Below, piece after piece: positions 43,105 through 52,063 of a stretch of DNA of 64,000 nucleotides. Positions within the stretch are counted from its first letter, which is position 1. Every line of letters starts with the position of its first letter. Source of the DNA: Polaribacter sp. SA4-10 (GTDB taxonomy: Bacteria; Bacteroidota; Bacteroidia; Flavobacteriales; Flavobacteriaceae). Location: positions 1,649,001-1,713,000 of the forward strand of contig NZ_CP019331.1 in the NCBI RefSeq assembly GCF_002163835.1, given 5' to 3'. The notes under the pieces were generated by a model. The model was given only the letters and a program-made list of their open reading frames with translations. It did not search any database and had not been told where the DNA came from. The position numbers were made by a program, and so were the translations under genes.

Positions 43105-43160
43105 TGTCAGGTTGAGCGCAGTCCAAATTTAAATTAACCTCTCGACTGCAATCAAGGATA
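43105..43160. repeat. Dispersed intergenic repeat (gtcaggttgagcgcagtc type)
   Basis: gtcaggttgagcgcagtc followed about 30 bp later by cctctcgactgcaatcaagg; the ends are near reverse complements (ttgagcgcagtc / gactgcaatcaa) and can pair. It matches a repeat often seen in Flavobacteriaceae intergenic DNA. It lies between the pdxJ and esterase genes. Confidence 0.6.
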
Positions 43161-43248
43161 CATTTTGTTTTTATTCTCTAACCACATAGTTAGATAGAAA
43201 ATCATAGTTATTAATCTTGTACTTAAAATTGTAACCTGCGACTGAAAA

Positions 43249-43962
43249 CTACTTAAGTCGATGTAAATACATGTTTACTACATTTTCTAAACCTAAATAC
43301 AAGCTTTCTGTTATTAAAGCGTGTCCGATAGAAACTTCAGCAAGGTTAGGAATATTTTCTTTAAAGAATTTAATATTATCTAAGCTTAAATCATGCCCAG
43401 CATTAATTCCTAAACCTAATTCATGTGCTAAAATTGCAGCTTCTGTATATGGTTTTACAGCATCAAAGTTTCCTTTTTCAAATTCGCTTGCAAATTGTTC
43501 TGTATATAATTCTATTCTATCAGTTCCTGTTTTTGCAGCAGCTTCTATCAAATTTAAATCAGCATCTATAAAAATTGAAGTTCGTATTCCGTTTTTATGA
43601 AACTCCTCAATTACTTCTTTTAAAAAAGATTGATGCGTAATTGTATCCCAACCAGCATTTGATGTTATTGCATCAACAGCATCTGGCACTAAAGTAACTT
43701 GCGTTGGTTTTACTTCTAAGACCAAATCTATAAAACTTTGTATCGGATTTCCTTCAATATTATATTCTGTAGTAACAACAGATTTTAAATCTCTTGCATC
43801 TTGGTATCTTATATGTCTTTCATCTGGTCTTGGGTGAATGGTAATTCCTTCTGCTCCAAAATCTTGAATATCTGTGGCAACTTGTAATAAATTTGGCACA
43901 TTTCCTCCGCGAGAATTTCGTAAAGTTGCTATTTTATTAATATTTACACTTAACTTTGTCAT
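43249..43962 (-). CDS. pdxJ: Pyridoxine 5'-phosphate synthase
   Basis: TIM-barrel enzyme that closes the pyridoxine ring in the DXP-dependent vitamin B6 route. The sequence is typical from [21 protein letters not shown] through [16 protein letters not shown] (30-45), EGNP near 72-75, and [14 protein letters not shown] near the end, with EVSIGHALI closing the barrel. Length of 237 residues is normal. It has the clearest complete promoter in the window and a leader of about 12 nt. Confidence 0.97.
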   Translation of the reverse strand: MTKLSVNINKIATLRNSRGGNVPNLLQVATDIQDFGAEGITIHPRPDERHIRYQDARDLKSVVTTEYNIEGNPIQSFIDLVLEVKPTQVTLVPDAVDAITSNAGWDTITHQSFLKEVIEEFHKNGIRTSIFIDADLNLIEAAAKTGTDRIELYTEQFASEFEKGNFDAVKPYTEAAILAHELGLGINAGHDLSLDNIKFFKENIPNLAEVSIGHALITESLYLGLENVVNMYLHRLK

Positions 43963-43979
43963 TGTCTAAAATTAGTTTG

Positions 43980-44011
43980 CAAAGGTAGATTATACCAATT
44001 ACACATTCAAA
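43980..44011 (-). promoter_or_regulatory. pdxJ promoter
   Basis: On the minus strand TTTG, 20 bp, TACCTTTG: a full match at both -33 (TTTG) and -7 (TAnnTTTG) to the Bacteroidota housekeeping promoter, ending 17 bp before the ATG. Confidence 0.8.
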
Positions 44012-44184
44012 TTTTGTACATAAATTGTTTCTTTTAAATCCATTTGTTACTTTAGAGTGAATTACAACATATATGATGGTGCTCTTTTTTACTTAAACTA
44101 GCTTTAAAATAATTGAATCTCTTTGTGTAAAATACAAAAATATAACTGGTATTATTAATTCATTTTATCTTATATTCGTAAAGA

Positions 44185-44844
44185 ATGAACATGAACGATT
44201 ACATATTAAAAGAAATAAAAGCACTTCGCTTAAAAGACAGTGTAAAGAGTGCTCAAAAAATATTTAGGAACTATCCTATTACACATTTCCCTGTAATCGA
44301 AAACGATAAATTACTAGGTTCTTTTGCTGAAAGTGATATACAAACAATTGAAAATAAAGAGGGTGAATTGGTTGCGTATGCCTATTTGTTAAATTCATTT
44401 TTTGCTGATGAAAAAGCAACTGTTTTAGAATTGTTAAAAATTTTCGCTGATAATGACACTAACATTATTCCTGTTTTAAACAAGGATAAAAATTATATTG
44501 GTTATTATGATTTATGCGATGTTTTAGATGTTTTTTCTACAAGCCCTTTTATGATTGAAGAAAGTGAAACGTTAATTGTAGAAAAATTAATAAATGATTA
44601 CTCTATGGGTAAAGTTGCTCAAATTGTTGAAGCAAGTGGTGGCAAATTATTAGGCTTATATATTTCTAATAAAACAACAGATTTTGTTCAAATTACCTTA
44701 AAAATAGTTTCTGAAGAAATAAACGAAATTATTCAAACTTTTAGAAGGTATGATTATAAAATAATTTCTTCTCATGAGAATGATATTTATCTAGAGGATT
44801 TAAAAAACAGATCAGATTACTTACAGAAGTACTTAGAAATGTAA
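44185..44844 (+). CDS. CBS-domain protein, conserved partner of nadK
   Basis: Cytoplasmic protein of 219 residues with two CBS motifs in the first 130 residues (SVKSAQKIFRNYPITHFPVIENDKLLGSFAESDI and the parallel ATVLELLKIFADNDTNIIPVLNKDKNYIGYYDL), followed by an ACT-like region. It may sense an adenine nucleotide. The gene always, in my memory, precedes nadK in Bacteroidota, here by 23 bp, and begins the cluster that leads into outer-membrane assembly genes. ATG at 44185 or, two codons later, 44191. Confidence 0.87.
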   Translation: MNMNDYILKEIKALRLKDSVKSAQKIFRNYPITHFPVIENDKLLGSFAESDIQTIENKEGELVAYAYLLNSFFADEKATVLELLKIFADNDTNIIPVLNKDKNYIGYYDLCDVLDVFSTSPFMIEESETLIVEKLINDYSMGKVAQIVEASGGKLLGLYISNKTTDFVQITLKIVSEEINEIIQTFRRYDYKIISSHENDIYLEDLKNRSDYLQKYLEM

Positions 44845-44867
44845 GTCTTTAATCAAACAACAATAGT

Positions 44868-45767
44868 GTGAAAAAAGTAGCGATTTACGGCCAATCATAT
44901 TCAATTTCTGCAGAAAAAGAAATTAAGATTTTATTAGAAGTATTAGAAGAAAAAAATATTCTCTATTTTTTTGAAGAACAGTTCTACAATTTACTTAGAG
45001 AAGGTAAATACTTAGAGAAAAAACATTTAACTTTTTCTCACTTTAAAGATTTAGACACCACTTTTGATGCAATGTTTACAATTGGTGGAGACGGTACAAT
45101 TTTAAGAGCTGTAACTTATATTAGAGATTTAGGAATTCCTGTTTTAGGAATAAATGCAGGAAGATTAGGTTTTTTAGCAACCATACAAAAAGATGAAATT
45201 AAAGAAAGCATAGCCCTTATTCTAAAAGGCGAGTATTCGATACGAGAACGCTCTTTATTAGCTATAAAAACAGTACCCGAATTAGAAAGTTTTTCTGAAT
45301 TAAACTTTGCGCTTAATGAAGTTACAATAGCAAGAAAAAACACCACTTCTATGATTGGTATTAATACCAGTTTAGATAATGAATATTTAACAAATTATTG
45401 GGCAGATGGTTTAATTATAGCAACACCAACAGGCTCTACAGGCTATTCTTTAAGTTGTAATGGACCCGTAATTTCGCCAGATTCTAAAAACCTGGTGATA
45501 ACACCAATTGCGCCACATAATTTAAACTCAAGACCAATGGTTATTTCAGATGACACTAAAATTAGATTAGAAATTAACTCTAGGGAAAAAGATTTCTTAA
45601 TTTCATTAGATTCTAGAATTACATCTGTTCCAGGAAACACCATTGTTTATTTAGAAAAAGCAGCATTTACGATAAAAATTATTTTACTAAATAACCAATC
45701 TTTTTTAAAAACCTTACGCAGTAAGTTATTATGGGGAGAAGACACAAGAAATGAAACCAACCTTTAA
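44868..45767 (+). CDS. nadK: NAD kinase
   Basis: Makes NADP from NAD and ATP. The catalytic GGDGTILRAV (about 69-78) and the NAD-binding TPTGSTGYSLSCNGP (about 186-200) are visible; SRPMVISDDT is the last family block. The start is GTG at 44868, 23 bp after the CBS gene. Length 299 residues, normal. Cytoplasmic. Confidence 0.96.
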   Translation: MKKVAIYGQSYSISAEKEIKILLEVLEEKNILYFFEEQFYNLLREGKYLEKKHLTFSHFKDLDTTFDAMFTIGGDGTILRAVTYIRDLGIPVLGINAGRLGFLATIQKDEIKESIALILKGEYSIRERSLLAIKTVPELESFSELNFALNEVTIARKNTTSMIGINTSLDNEYLTNYWADGLIIATPTGSTGYSLSCNGPVISPDSKNLVITPIAPHNLNSRPMVISDDTKIRLEINSREKDFLISLDSRITSVPGNTIVYLEKAAFTIKIILLNNQSFLKTLRSKLLWGEDTRNETNL

Positions 45768-45849
45768 CGCATTATCTACAATAAAACTTTAAAATAGTTG
45801 TTATTCAAAAAAGACTGAATATTAACCTTATAAAGCAAACTGAAACACC

Positions 45850-45857
45850 TATATTTG
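45850..45857 (+). promoter_or_regulatory. -7 element of the porG-uppS-bamA transcript
   Basis: TATATTTG, a full TAnnTTTG, 16 bp before the ATG at 45873. It overlaps an in-frame TTG at 45855, which rules out that codon as the start. Confidence 0.5.
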
Positions 45858-45872
45858 CCAGCTATTTTTAGA

Positions 45873-46559
45873 ATGAAAAAAAGTATATTATTTATCGCAT
45901 TTATTAGCTTCACTTCACTTTTGTTGGGGCAAGAATATGAGGTTGGTCTTTTTATTGGAGGATCAAACTATGTTGGAGATATTGGTAGAACAAATTACAT
46001 ATATCCAAACAGATTAGCAGGAGCCGCTTTTTTTAAGTATAATAAGAATCCTAGAATTGCTTTAAGAGCAACGTATAGTTATTTACCAATACATGGAAAT
46101 GATGCTGATGCAGAAACAGATTTTAAAGTAAATAGAAATTTAAATTTCTCTAATACAATAAACGAATTGGCAGTAGGAATGGAATACAATTTTTATGAAT
46201 ATGATTTATCATCGGTTGATAAAACTTGGACTCCTTATATTTTGTTTGAATTCGCAGCTTTTAATTATAAATATATTAAATCTCAAACTTCTACAACTTC
46301 TCCAATAGAAAATATTTACGCAAATAAAACATCCTATGCAGTACCAATAGGAATTGGTTATAAATCTAAATTATATGGTAATTTAGCGTTTTCTATTGAA
46401 GCTAAGTTTAGATATACATTTGAAGATGATTTAGATTATTCTACAGATAAAATATCATCTTTAGATTTTGGAGGAAAAGGAAATGATTGGTATATGTTTT
46501 CAGGATTCTCTCTAATTTACACATTTGGTAGACCTGCTTGTTATACAAAAGGATTATAA
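45873..46559 (+). CDS. PorG-like outer-membrane protein (DUF6089), type IX secretion
   Basis: Beta-barrel protein of 228 residues with a signal peptide (1-19, ending LLLGQ). The family start EYEVGLFIGGSNYVGDIG and the GIGYKSKL...FSIEAKFRYTFEDDLDY barrel segment match the PorG/DUF6089 family, associated with the PorK-PorN ring of the type IX secretion system. It lies directly before uppS and bamA, the order known for porG in Porphyromonas. The ATG at 45873 is chosen over the TTG 18 bases upstream because the latter sits in the promoter. Confidence 0.85.
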   Translation: MKKSILFIAFISFTSLLLGQEYEVGLFIGGSNYVGDIGRTNYIYPNRLAGAAFFKYNKNPRIALRATYSYLPIHGNDADAETDFKVNRNLNFSNTINELAVGMEYNFYEYDLSSVDKTWTPYILFEFAAFNYKYIKSQTSTTSPIENIYANKTSYAVPIGIGYKSKLYGNLAFSIEAKFRYTFEDDLDYSTDKISSLDFGGKGNDWYMFSGFSLIYTFGRPACYTKGL

Positions 46560-46565
46560 AAAAAC

Positions 46566-47309
46566 ATGGATAAAAAACTACTCATCGATTTACAAAAAGT
46601 TCCTAAACACGTTGCCATTATTATGGATGGTAATGGCCGTTGGGCAAAAGGTAAGGGTATGAATAGAATTTTTGGCCATAAAAACGCACTTACTGCTGTT
46701 AGAGAATCTGTAGAAGCGGCATCTCAAATTGGTGTTTCTGCAATAACATTATACGCTTTTTCTACAGAAAATTGGAACAGACCAAAATTAGAAGTAGACG
46801 CTTTAATGAGCTTACTTATAAACTCACTTAAAAAAGAATTACCAGATTTTCAGAAAAATGGCGTAAAAGTAAACTCAATTGGAGCCACCGAGAGTTTACC
46901 TAAAAAAGCACAAAAAGTATTAAATAATGTTATTTCCCAAACAAGTAACAACACAAAAATTACTTTAACTTTTGCTTTAAGTTATGGATCAAGAGAAGAA
47001 ATTGTTAACACAATCAAAAACATATCTAAAAAAGTTGTTAATAAAGAGCTTTTAATTGAAGATATTACCGAAAATATTATAAATAACCATTTATATACAT
47101 TTAATTTGCCCGATGTTGATTTAATGATAAGAACTAGCGGAGAACAACGCATTAGTAATTTCTTATTATGGCAGATGGCATATGCTGAATTATATTTTAC
47201 AGATATACTTTGGCCAGATTTTAGACTAGAGCATTTTTATGATGCAATCATTGAATATCAGAATAGAGAACGAAGATTTGGAAAAACAAGCGAACAAATT
47301 ACAGAATAA
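46566..47309 (+). CDS. uppS: Isoprenyl transferase (undecaprenyl diphosphate synthase)
   Basis: Cis-prenyltransferase that makes undecaprenyl diphosphate, the lipid carrier for peptidoglycan and surface sugars. HVAIIMDGNGRWAKGKGMNRIFGH (15-38) holds the catalytic Asp and the Arg/Gly diphosphate site; LYAFSTENWNRP and the C-terminal DLMIRTSGEQRISNFLLWQ complete the signature. 247 residues. It starts 6 bp after porG and stops 7 bp before bamA. Confidence 0.97.
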   Translation: MDKKLLIDLQKVPKHVAIIMDGNGRWAKGKGMNRIFGHKNALTAVRESVEAASQIGVSAITLYAFSTENWNRPKLEVDALMSLLINSLKKELPDFQKNGVKVNSIGATESLPKKAQKVLNNVISQTSNNTKITLTFALSYGSREEIVNTIKNISKKVVNKELLIEDITENIINNHLYTFNLPDVDLMIRTSGEQRISNFLLWQMAYAELYFTDILWPDFRLEHFYDAIIEYQNRERRFGKTSEQITE

Positions 47310-47316
47310 ATTTTAT

Positions 47317-49821
47317 ATGAAATTATTTTCTGCTGCAATAGTGTTTATAGCACTATTTTTTACTTTTGATGCAAACGCACAAATAGAAAAAGACTCAATC
47401 AAAACCACTAATAACACTTCTTTTGAAAAAGGGAAAAAGTATACTTTAGGTGGCACCTCTGTCACTGGTCTTATAAAGTTTAGTGAAGAAACTGTTAGAG
47501 TTTTTACCGGTTTAAGAAATGGGCAAGACATAAAACTTCCTGGAGATAAGTTAACAAGTGCAATTAAGAAACTATACGAAAGTAAACAGTTTAGCAATGT
47601 AGATGTTTATCTTTCTAAAATAGATGGAAACACTGTTTATCTTGAATTTGATGTTTTAGAATTACCACAATTAAACCATGTTAAAATTACTGGTGTGAAA
47701 AAATCTAAAGCAAAAGAATTAATAAAAGACGCTGAGTTAAAACAAGGTGCAATGCTTACAGACAACTTAATTGTAACTTCAAGAAACTACTTTACAAAAA
47801 AATATACAGACAAAGGTTTCTTAAAAACTAAAGTAAGTTTAGATGTAAAGAAAGATACTGCAGATGTTAACACTGTTAACATGTCTATTTTTATAGATAA
47901 AGGAAATAAAATAAAAATTAAAGACATTGTTTTTACAGGAAATAAAGCTATTTCTAGTGGGAAATTAAAAAAAACAATGAAAAACACGAAGGAGAAATAT
48001 TTTGGTCGTTTTTGGAAAGGATCAAAATATATTGAAGAAAAATACCAAGAAGATTTAGAAAGTATTTTAGATAAATATAGCAGACTTGGCTATAGAGATG
48101 CTCGTATATTAAGTGACAATATTTCTTGGAATGACGATAACACTATCAATATAAATATAGGTTTAGAAGAAGGAAGACAATACCGATTTGCAGAAATTTT
48201 ATTTATAGGTAATACAGAATACACCGATGAATATTTAAACCGTATTTTAAAAATTGAAAAAGGTGATGTATATAATGGAGCTGTTTTAAAAGAACGTGTA
48301 AAAGGTGATGGATCTCCTACTTCTGAGGATTTATCTACATTATACCAAGATAGCGGATTTTTATTCTCATCTGTAAATGTAATAGAAACTAAAGTAGAAG
48401 ACGATTCTATTACAGTAGAAATTAGAATTAGAGAAGATGAGAAAGCACGTATTAGAAAAGTAACCGTTTCTGGTAATGACAAAACAAATGATCATGTACT
48501 TTTTAGAGAATTAAGAGTAAAACCAGGAGACTTATTTAGTAGAAGCGCAATAATTAGGTCTATTAGAGAAATTGGTCAATTAGGTTTCTTTGATGCAAAT
48601 GTTACACCAGACGTTGTTCCAGATTACCAAAACAAAACTGCAGATATAGATTTTACTGTGGTTGAAAAAGGTGGAAGCCAAATAGAACTGCAAGGTGGTT
48701 ATGGTGGTGGCTCTTTTATTGGTACTTTAGGTTTATCTTTTAACAACTTTTCAATTAAAAACATATTTAATAAAGACGCATATAAACCTCTTCCAATGGG
48801 AGATGGTCAAAAACTATCTTTACGTCTACAATCTAGTAGAACATATAATACATATAGTTTTTCATTTACAGAACCTTGGTTAGGTGGTAAAAAACCAAAA
48901 TCATTATCTTTTTCTGTCTATTCCTCAAATCAATATCAATTAGATTTTACTACATATGATGTAGATAGAGATAAAAGTTTAGGAATTATTGGAGCCTCTA
49001 TTGGATTAGGACAAAGGTTAAAATGGCCTGATGATTATTTTCAGTTATCTCAAACAATAGCATATCAAAGTTTTAAACTAAACAATTATGGATTTAGTGT
49101 TGGAGGAGATTTCTTAAGTCAAGGAACATTAAACAACTTATCTTATAGTGCAAATATTAGCAGAAATTCTGCAGGGCCAAGTTTAATTTTCCCAACGTAT
49201 GGATCAGAATTTTCTATAGGTGTAAAAGCAACAATTCCATACTCTTTATTTGAGTCAAAAGATTACAGTTCTTTAGATATAGAAGAAAAATATAAATGGT
49301 TAGAATACTACAAATTAAACTTTAAAGGTAAATGGTATACTGCTTTTACAGATAAGTTAGTATTAATGAATAATGCTGAATTTGGTTATCTAGGTTTTTA
49401 TAATGAAGAGCTAGGTCATTCTCCTTTTGAACGTTATTATGTTGGTGGTGATGGTATTGCTGCTTTTCAATTAGATGGTAGAGAAACTATTGGTTTAAGA
49501 GGGTATGAAAACAACAGATTATCAGACACAAATGGAGGAACAATCTTTACAAAGTTCCAAATGGAATTACGTTATTCAATTACAGATTCTCCATCAGCAT
49601 CTATTTATACATTAGGGTTTGTAGAAGCTGGTAATTCTTATAACAATTTTAGTGAATTTAACCCGTTTGAGTTAAAGCGCTCAGCTGGATTAGGTGTTAG
49701 GATATTTATGCCTGCTTTTGGTTTATTAGGTATTGATTTTGCACATGGTTTTGATCCTTTACCAGGCCAAAACGTAAAATCTGGTTGGCAAACACATTTT
49801 ATTATTGGAAGACAATTCTAG
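47317..49821 (+). CDS. bamA: Outer-membrane assembly factor BamA (Omp85)
   Basis: Central pore of the beta-barrel assembly machine. Signal peptide 1-22 (ending DANAQ), five POTRA domains to about residue 430 (for example LNHVKITGVKKSKAKELI and RIRKVTVSGNDKTNDHVLFRELRVKPGDLFS), then the 16-strand barrel with the GGSQIELQGGYGGGSFIGTLG entry and a C-terminal GRQF. The start at 47317 is chosen because the longer frame overlaps uppS by 70 bp and would put the signal peptide 26 residues in. 834 residues. Typical neighbours follow: two OmpH/Skp chaperones. Confidence 0.95.
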   Translation: MKLFSAAIVFIALFFTFDANAQIEKDSIKTTNNTSFEKGKKYTLGGTSVTGLIKFSEETVRVFTGLRNGQDIKLPGDKLTSAIKKLYESKQFSNVDVYLSKIDGNTVYLEFDVLELPQLNHVKITGVKKSKAKELIKDAELKQGAMLTDNLIVTSRNYFTKKYTDKGFLKTKVSLDVKKDTADVNTVNMSIFIDKGNKIKIKDIVFTGNKAISSGKLKKTMKNTKEKYFGRFWKGSKYIEEKYQEDLESILDKYSRLGYRDARILSDNISWNDDNTININIGLEEGRQYRFAEILFIGNTEYTDEYLNRILKIEKGDVYNGAVLKERVKGDGSPTSEDLSTLYQDSGFLFSSVNVIETKVEDDSITVEIRIREDEKARIRKVTVSGNDKTNDHVLFRELRVKPGDLFSRSAIIRSIREIGQLGFFDANVTPDVVPDYQNKTADIDFTVVEKGGSQIELQGGYGGGSFIGTLGLSFNNFSIKNIFNKDAYKPLPMGDGQKLSLRLQSSRTYNTYSFSFTEPWLGGKKPKSLSFSVYSSNQYQLDFTTYDVDRDKSLGIIGASIGLGQRLKWPDDYFQLSQTIAYQSFKLNNYGFSVGGDFLSQGTLNNLSYSANISRNSAGPSLIFPTYGSEFSIGVKATIPYSLFESKDYSSLDIEEKYKWLEYYKLNFKGKWYTAFTDKLVLMNNAEFGYLGFYNEELGHSPFERYYVGGDGIAAFQLDGRETIGLRGYENNRLSDTNGGTIFTKFQMELRYSITDSPSASIYTLGFVEAGNSYNNFSEFNPFELKRSAGLGVRIFMPAFGLLGIDFAHGFDPLPGQNVKSGWQTHFIIGRQF

Positions 49822-49854
49822 GAAAACTGTACATTTGTAATGTCATAGTTTTTT

Positions 49855-49870
49855 TGGCACGATTTTTTCT
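49855..49870 (+). promoter_or_regulatory. Sigma-54-like promoter before the first ompH
   Basis: TGGCACG-atTT-TTTCT, one base from the sigma-54 consensus TGGCACG-N4-TTGCW (G to T in the -12 GC). The GG and the -12 region keep the usual spacing, and the ATG at 49886 is 15 bp further on. Confidence 0.5.
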
Positions 49871-49885
49871 AAATACATTATACAA

Positions 49886-50680
49886 ATGAAAAATATATTT
49901 TTAGTAGTCGTTCTTTTACTTAGTGTAACACCTTCTTGGTCACAAAAAGGTCAAACTATTGCTTATATAGATATGGAGTACATTCTAGAAAATGTTCCTG
50001 AATATTTAGACGCTCAAAACACTTTAAATGCTAAAGTAACGAAGTGGAAAAAAAACTTAGACAAACAAGCAAGACATATAGAAGTTTTAAAATCTGATTT
50101 AGCAAACGAAAAAGCAATTCTTACTAAAGATTTAATTGAAGAGAAAGAAGAAGAGATCACTATAAAACAAGAAGAACTGAGAAGATTAGAATCTCTTTAC
50201 TTTGGCCCTAAAGGTGATATGTTTTCAGTTAGAAAGCAATTGGTAAAACCAATACAAGACCAAGTCTACAATGCGATACAAAGTATTGTGAAAAGAAAAA
50301 AATATGATTTTGTTTTTGACAAATCAAGTGAATTAGTAATGCTATTTTCCAATAAAAAATACGATATTAGCGAACTTGTTTTATCTATCATAAATAGGAC
50401 AAGATTAATAGACGAAAAGAATGCTAAAAAGGTAGCTCCAAAAAAAGAGTTTACAGATAAGCAAAAACAAGTTTTAGCCAAGAAAGAAGCTCAAATAGCA
50501 AAACAACTGTCAGCTAGAGAATTAAAAAAGAAGGCTATTGATGAAAAGAAAAAAGCTTTATTAGATAAGAGAGAAGCCTTATTAAAAAAGAGAGAAGAGC
50601 AAAGAAAAGTGTTACGAGAAAAAAAAGAAGCTTTAAGAAAGAAAAGGGAACAAGCAAGAAAAGACAAGAATAATAATTAA
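49886..50680 (+). CDS. OmpH/Skp family periplasmic chaperone, long coiled-coil form
   Basis: Signal peptide (1-19, ending PSWSQ) then an OmpH domain (IAYIDMEYILENVPEYLDAQ to about residue 170) and an unusual tail of about 80 residues (185-264) almost entirely Lys, Glu, Arg, Gln and Ala, with repeats of the type REALLKKREEQRKVLREKK. The tail must form a long charged helix and makes the protein 264 residues, against 160-170 for plain Skp. It holds outer-membrane proteins before BamA. Separated from the second ompH by 13 bp. Confidence 0.92.
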   Translation: MKNIFLVVVLLLSVTPSWSQKGQTIAYIDMEYILENVPEYLDAQNTLNAKVTKWKKNLDKQARHIEVLKSDLANEKAILTKDLIEEKEEEITIKQEELRRLESLYFGPKGDMFSVRKQLVKPIQDQVYNAIQSIVKRKKYDFVFDKSSELVMLFSNKKYDISELVLSIINRTRLIDEKNAKKVAPKKEFTDKQKQVLAKKEAQIAKQLSARELKKKAIDEKKKALLDKREALLKKREEQRKVLREKKEALRKKREQARKDKNNN

Positions 50681-50693
50681 ATCAAAAACAAGA

Positions 50694-51200
50694 ATGAAAA
50701 ATTTAAAAACGTTACTATTAATTGCTGTATTTACATTAGGAATTGGTGGTGTTGCAAATGCACAAAAGATGGGTCATATAGACTTTGAAAAATTAGTAGC
50801 AGAAATGCCTCAAACAAAAGCACTTAAACTTTCTATTGAAAAATTAGGTAAAACATACCAAGATGAAATTGAAGGTATGGGGAAGAAGCTTGATGCAAAA
50901 ATGAAAAAATATACTGCAGAGCAAAACACACAAACTAAAGACACTAATGAAAAGAGAGCTTTAGAAGTACAACAAGATAGAGCAAAGTATGAGCAAGCAA
51001 GACAAGTTGCTTATCAAGAAATGCAGAAAAAACAAAGTGATGACTTAGGTCCAATTATTGAAAAAGCTCAAATAGCTATTGAAGGTGTTGCTGCATCTAA
51101 AGGTATCTTATATGTACTTGACGCTTCTGTTGGTAAAGGATTATTAGTAAAAAAAGGAGAAGACTTATTCAACGATGTAAAAGCAAAATTAGGATTCTAA
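50694..51200 (+). CDS. OmpH/Skp family periplasmic chaperone
   Basis: Plain-length Skp-like chaperone of 168 residues. Signal peptide 1-24 (ending GGVANAQ), then KMGHIDFEKLVAEMPQTKAL and a helical coiled-coil stretch around 60-110. The C-terminal strand ILYVLDASVGKGLLVKKGEDLF is the family end. It follows the long-tailed paralog in the same transcript, and a terminator closes the pair. Confidence 0.94.
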   Translation: MKNLKTLLLIAVFTLGIGGVANAQKMGHIDFEKLVAEMPQTKALKLSIEKLGKTYQDEIEGMGKKLDAKMKKYTAEQNTQTKDTNEKRALEVQQDRAKYEQARQVAYQEMQKKQSDDLGPIIEKAQIAIEGVAASKGILYVLDASVGKGLLVKKGEDLFNDVKAKLGF

Positions 51201-51224
51201 AAAAATACCTTTTTAACATTATAT

Positions 51225-51255
51225 AAAAAACCTACTTTTTAAAGTAGGTTTTTTT
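51225..51255 (+). terminator. Rho-independent terminator after ompH
   Basis: Hairpin with arms ACCTACTTT and AAAGTAGGT and a run of T, 25 bp after the stop. murI starts 14 bp after it. Confidence 0.9.
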
Positions 51256-51268
51256 ACTTTTACAATCT

Positions 51269-52063
51269 ATGAGTTTAAACAAGTTTCCTATAGGTATTTT
51301 TGATTCTGGTGTTGGAGGAACTTCAATTTGGAAAGAAATCATTACCCATTTACCATCAGAAAGTACTATTTACCTTTCTGATAGCAAAAATGCGCCTTAT
51401 GGAGAAAAAAGCGAACAAGAGATTATAGATTTATCAATAAAAAATACACAATTTTTATTAAGTAAGAATTGTAAAATAATAGTTATTGCTTGCAATACTG
51501 CCACAACAAATGCAATAAAACTTTTAAGGAAGAATTATGACATTCCTTTTATTGGTATTGAGCCTGCTATTAAACCTGCTGCTTTAAAAACAAAAACAAA
51601 TACCATTGGTATACTTGCTACAAAAGGAACGCTAAATAGTGAGCTATTTGAAAAAACTTCTAGCACCATAAATAAAGAAATTACTATAATAGAAAAAGTT
51701 GGTAAAGGTTTAGTTGAATTGATTGAAAGCGGCAATCTAAATTCAGAAAAGATGACAAAACTATTGTCTTCTTTTATAAAACCAATGATTGATAAAAAAG
51801 TAGATTGCTTGGTTTTGGGTTGCACTCATTACCCTTATTTAATTCCTCAAATTAGAGAACTTGTTGGCAATAAAATACAAATTATAGATTCTGGCGAAGC
51901 TGTAGCAAGACAGACAAAAACTATTTTAGAAACAAATCAATTATTAAATAAAAGTGATACAGCAGGTGTGCACCAATTTTATATCAATAAAAATAAAAAG
52001 GTTTTAGAAATACTTATTTCTGGTGATAAAAATAATTTAAAAATTTCTGAAGAAGATTTTTAA
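51269..52063 (+). CDS. murI: Glutamate racemase
   Basis: Makes D-glutamate for peptidoglycan. The two catalytic cysteines lie in ACNTATTNA (about 71-79) and LGCTHYPYL (about 185-193), and IGIFDSGVGGTSIW forms the N-terminal substrate loop. 264 residues. It ends tail-to-tail with the PorP/SprF gene: the two stop codons share TTAA. Confidence 0.96.
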   Translation: MSLNKFPIGIFDSGVGGTSIWKEIITHLPSESTIYLSDSKNAPYGEKSEQEIIDLSIKNTQFLLSKNCKIIVIACNTATTNAIKLLRKNYDIPFIGIEPAIKPAALKTKTNTIGILATKGTLNSELFEKTSSTINKEITIIEKVGKGLVELIESGNLNSEKMTKLLSSFIKPMIDKKVDCLVLGCTHYPYLIPQIRELVGNKIQIIDSGEAVARQTKTILETNQLLNKSDTAGVHQFYINKNKKVLEILISGDKNNLKISEEDF

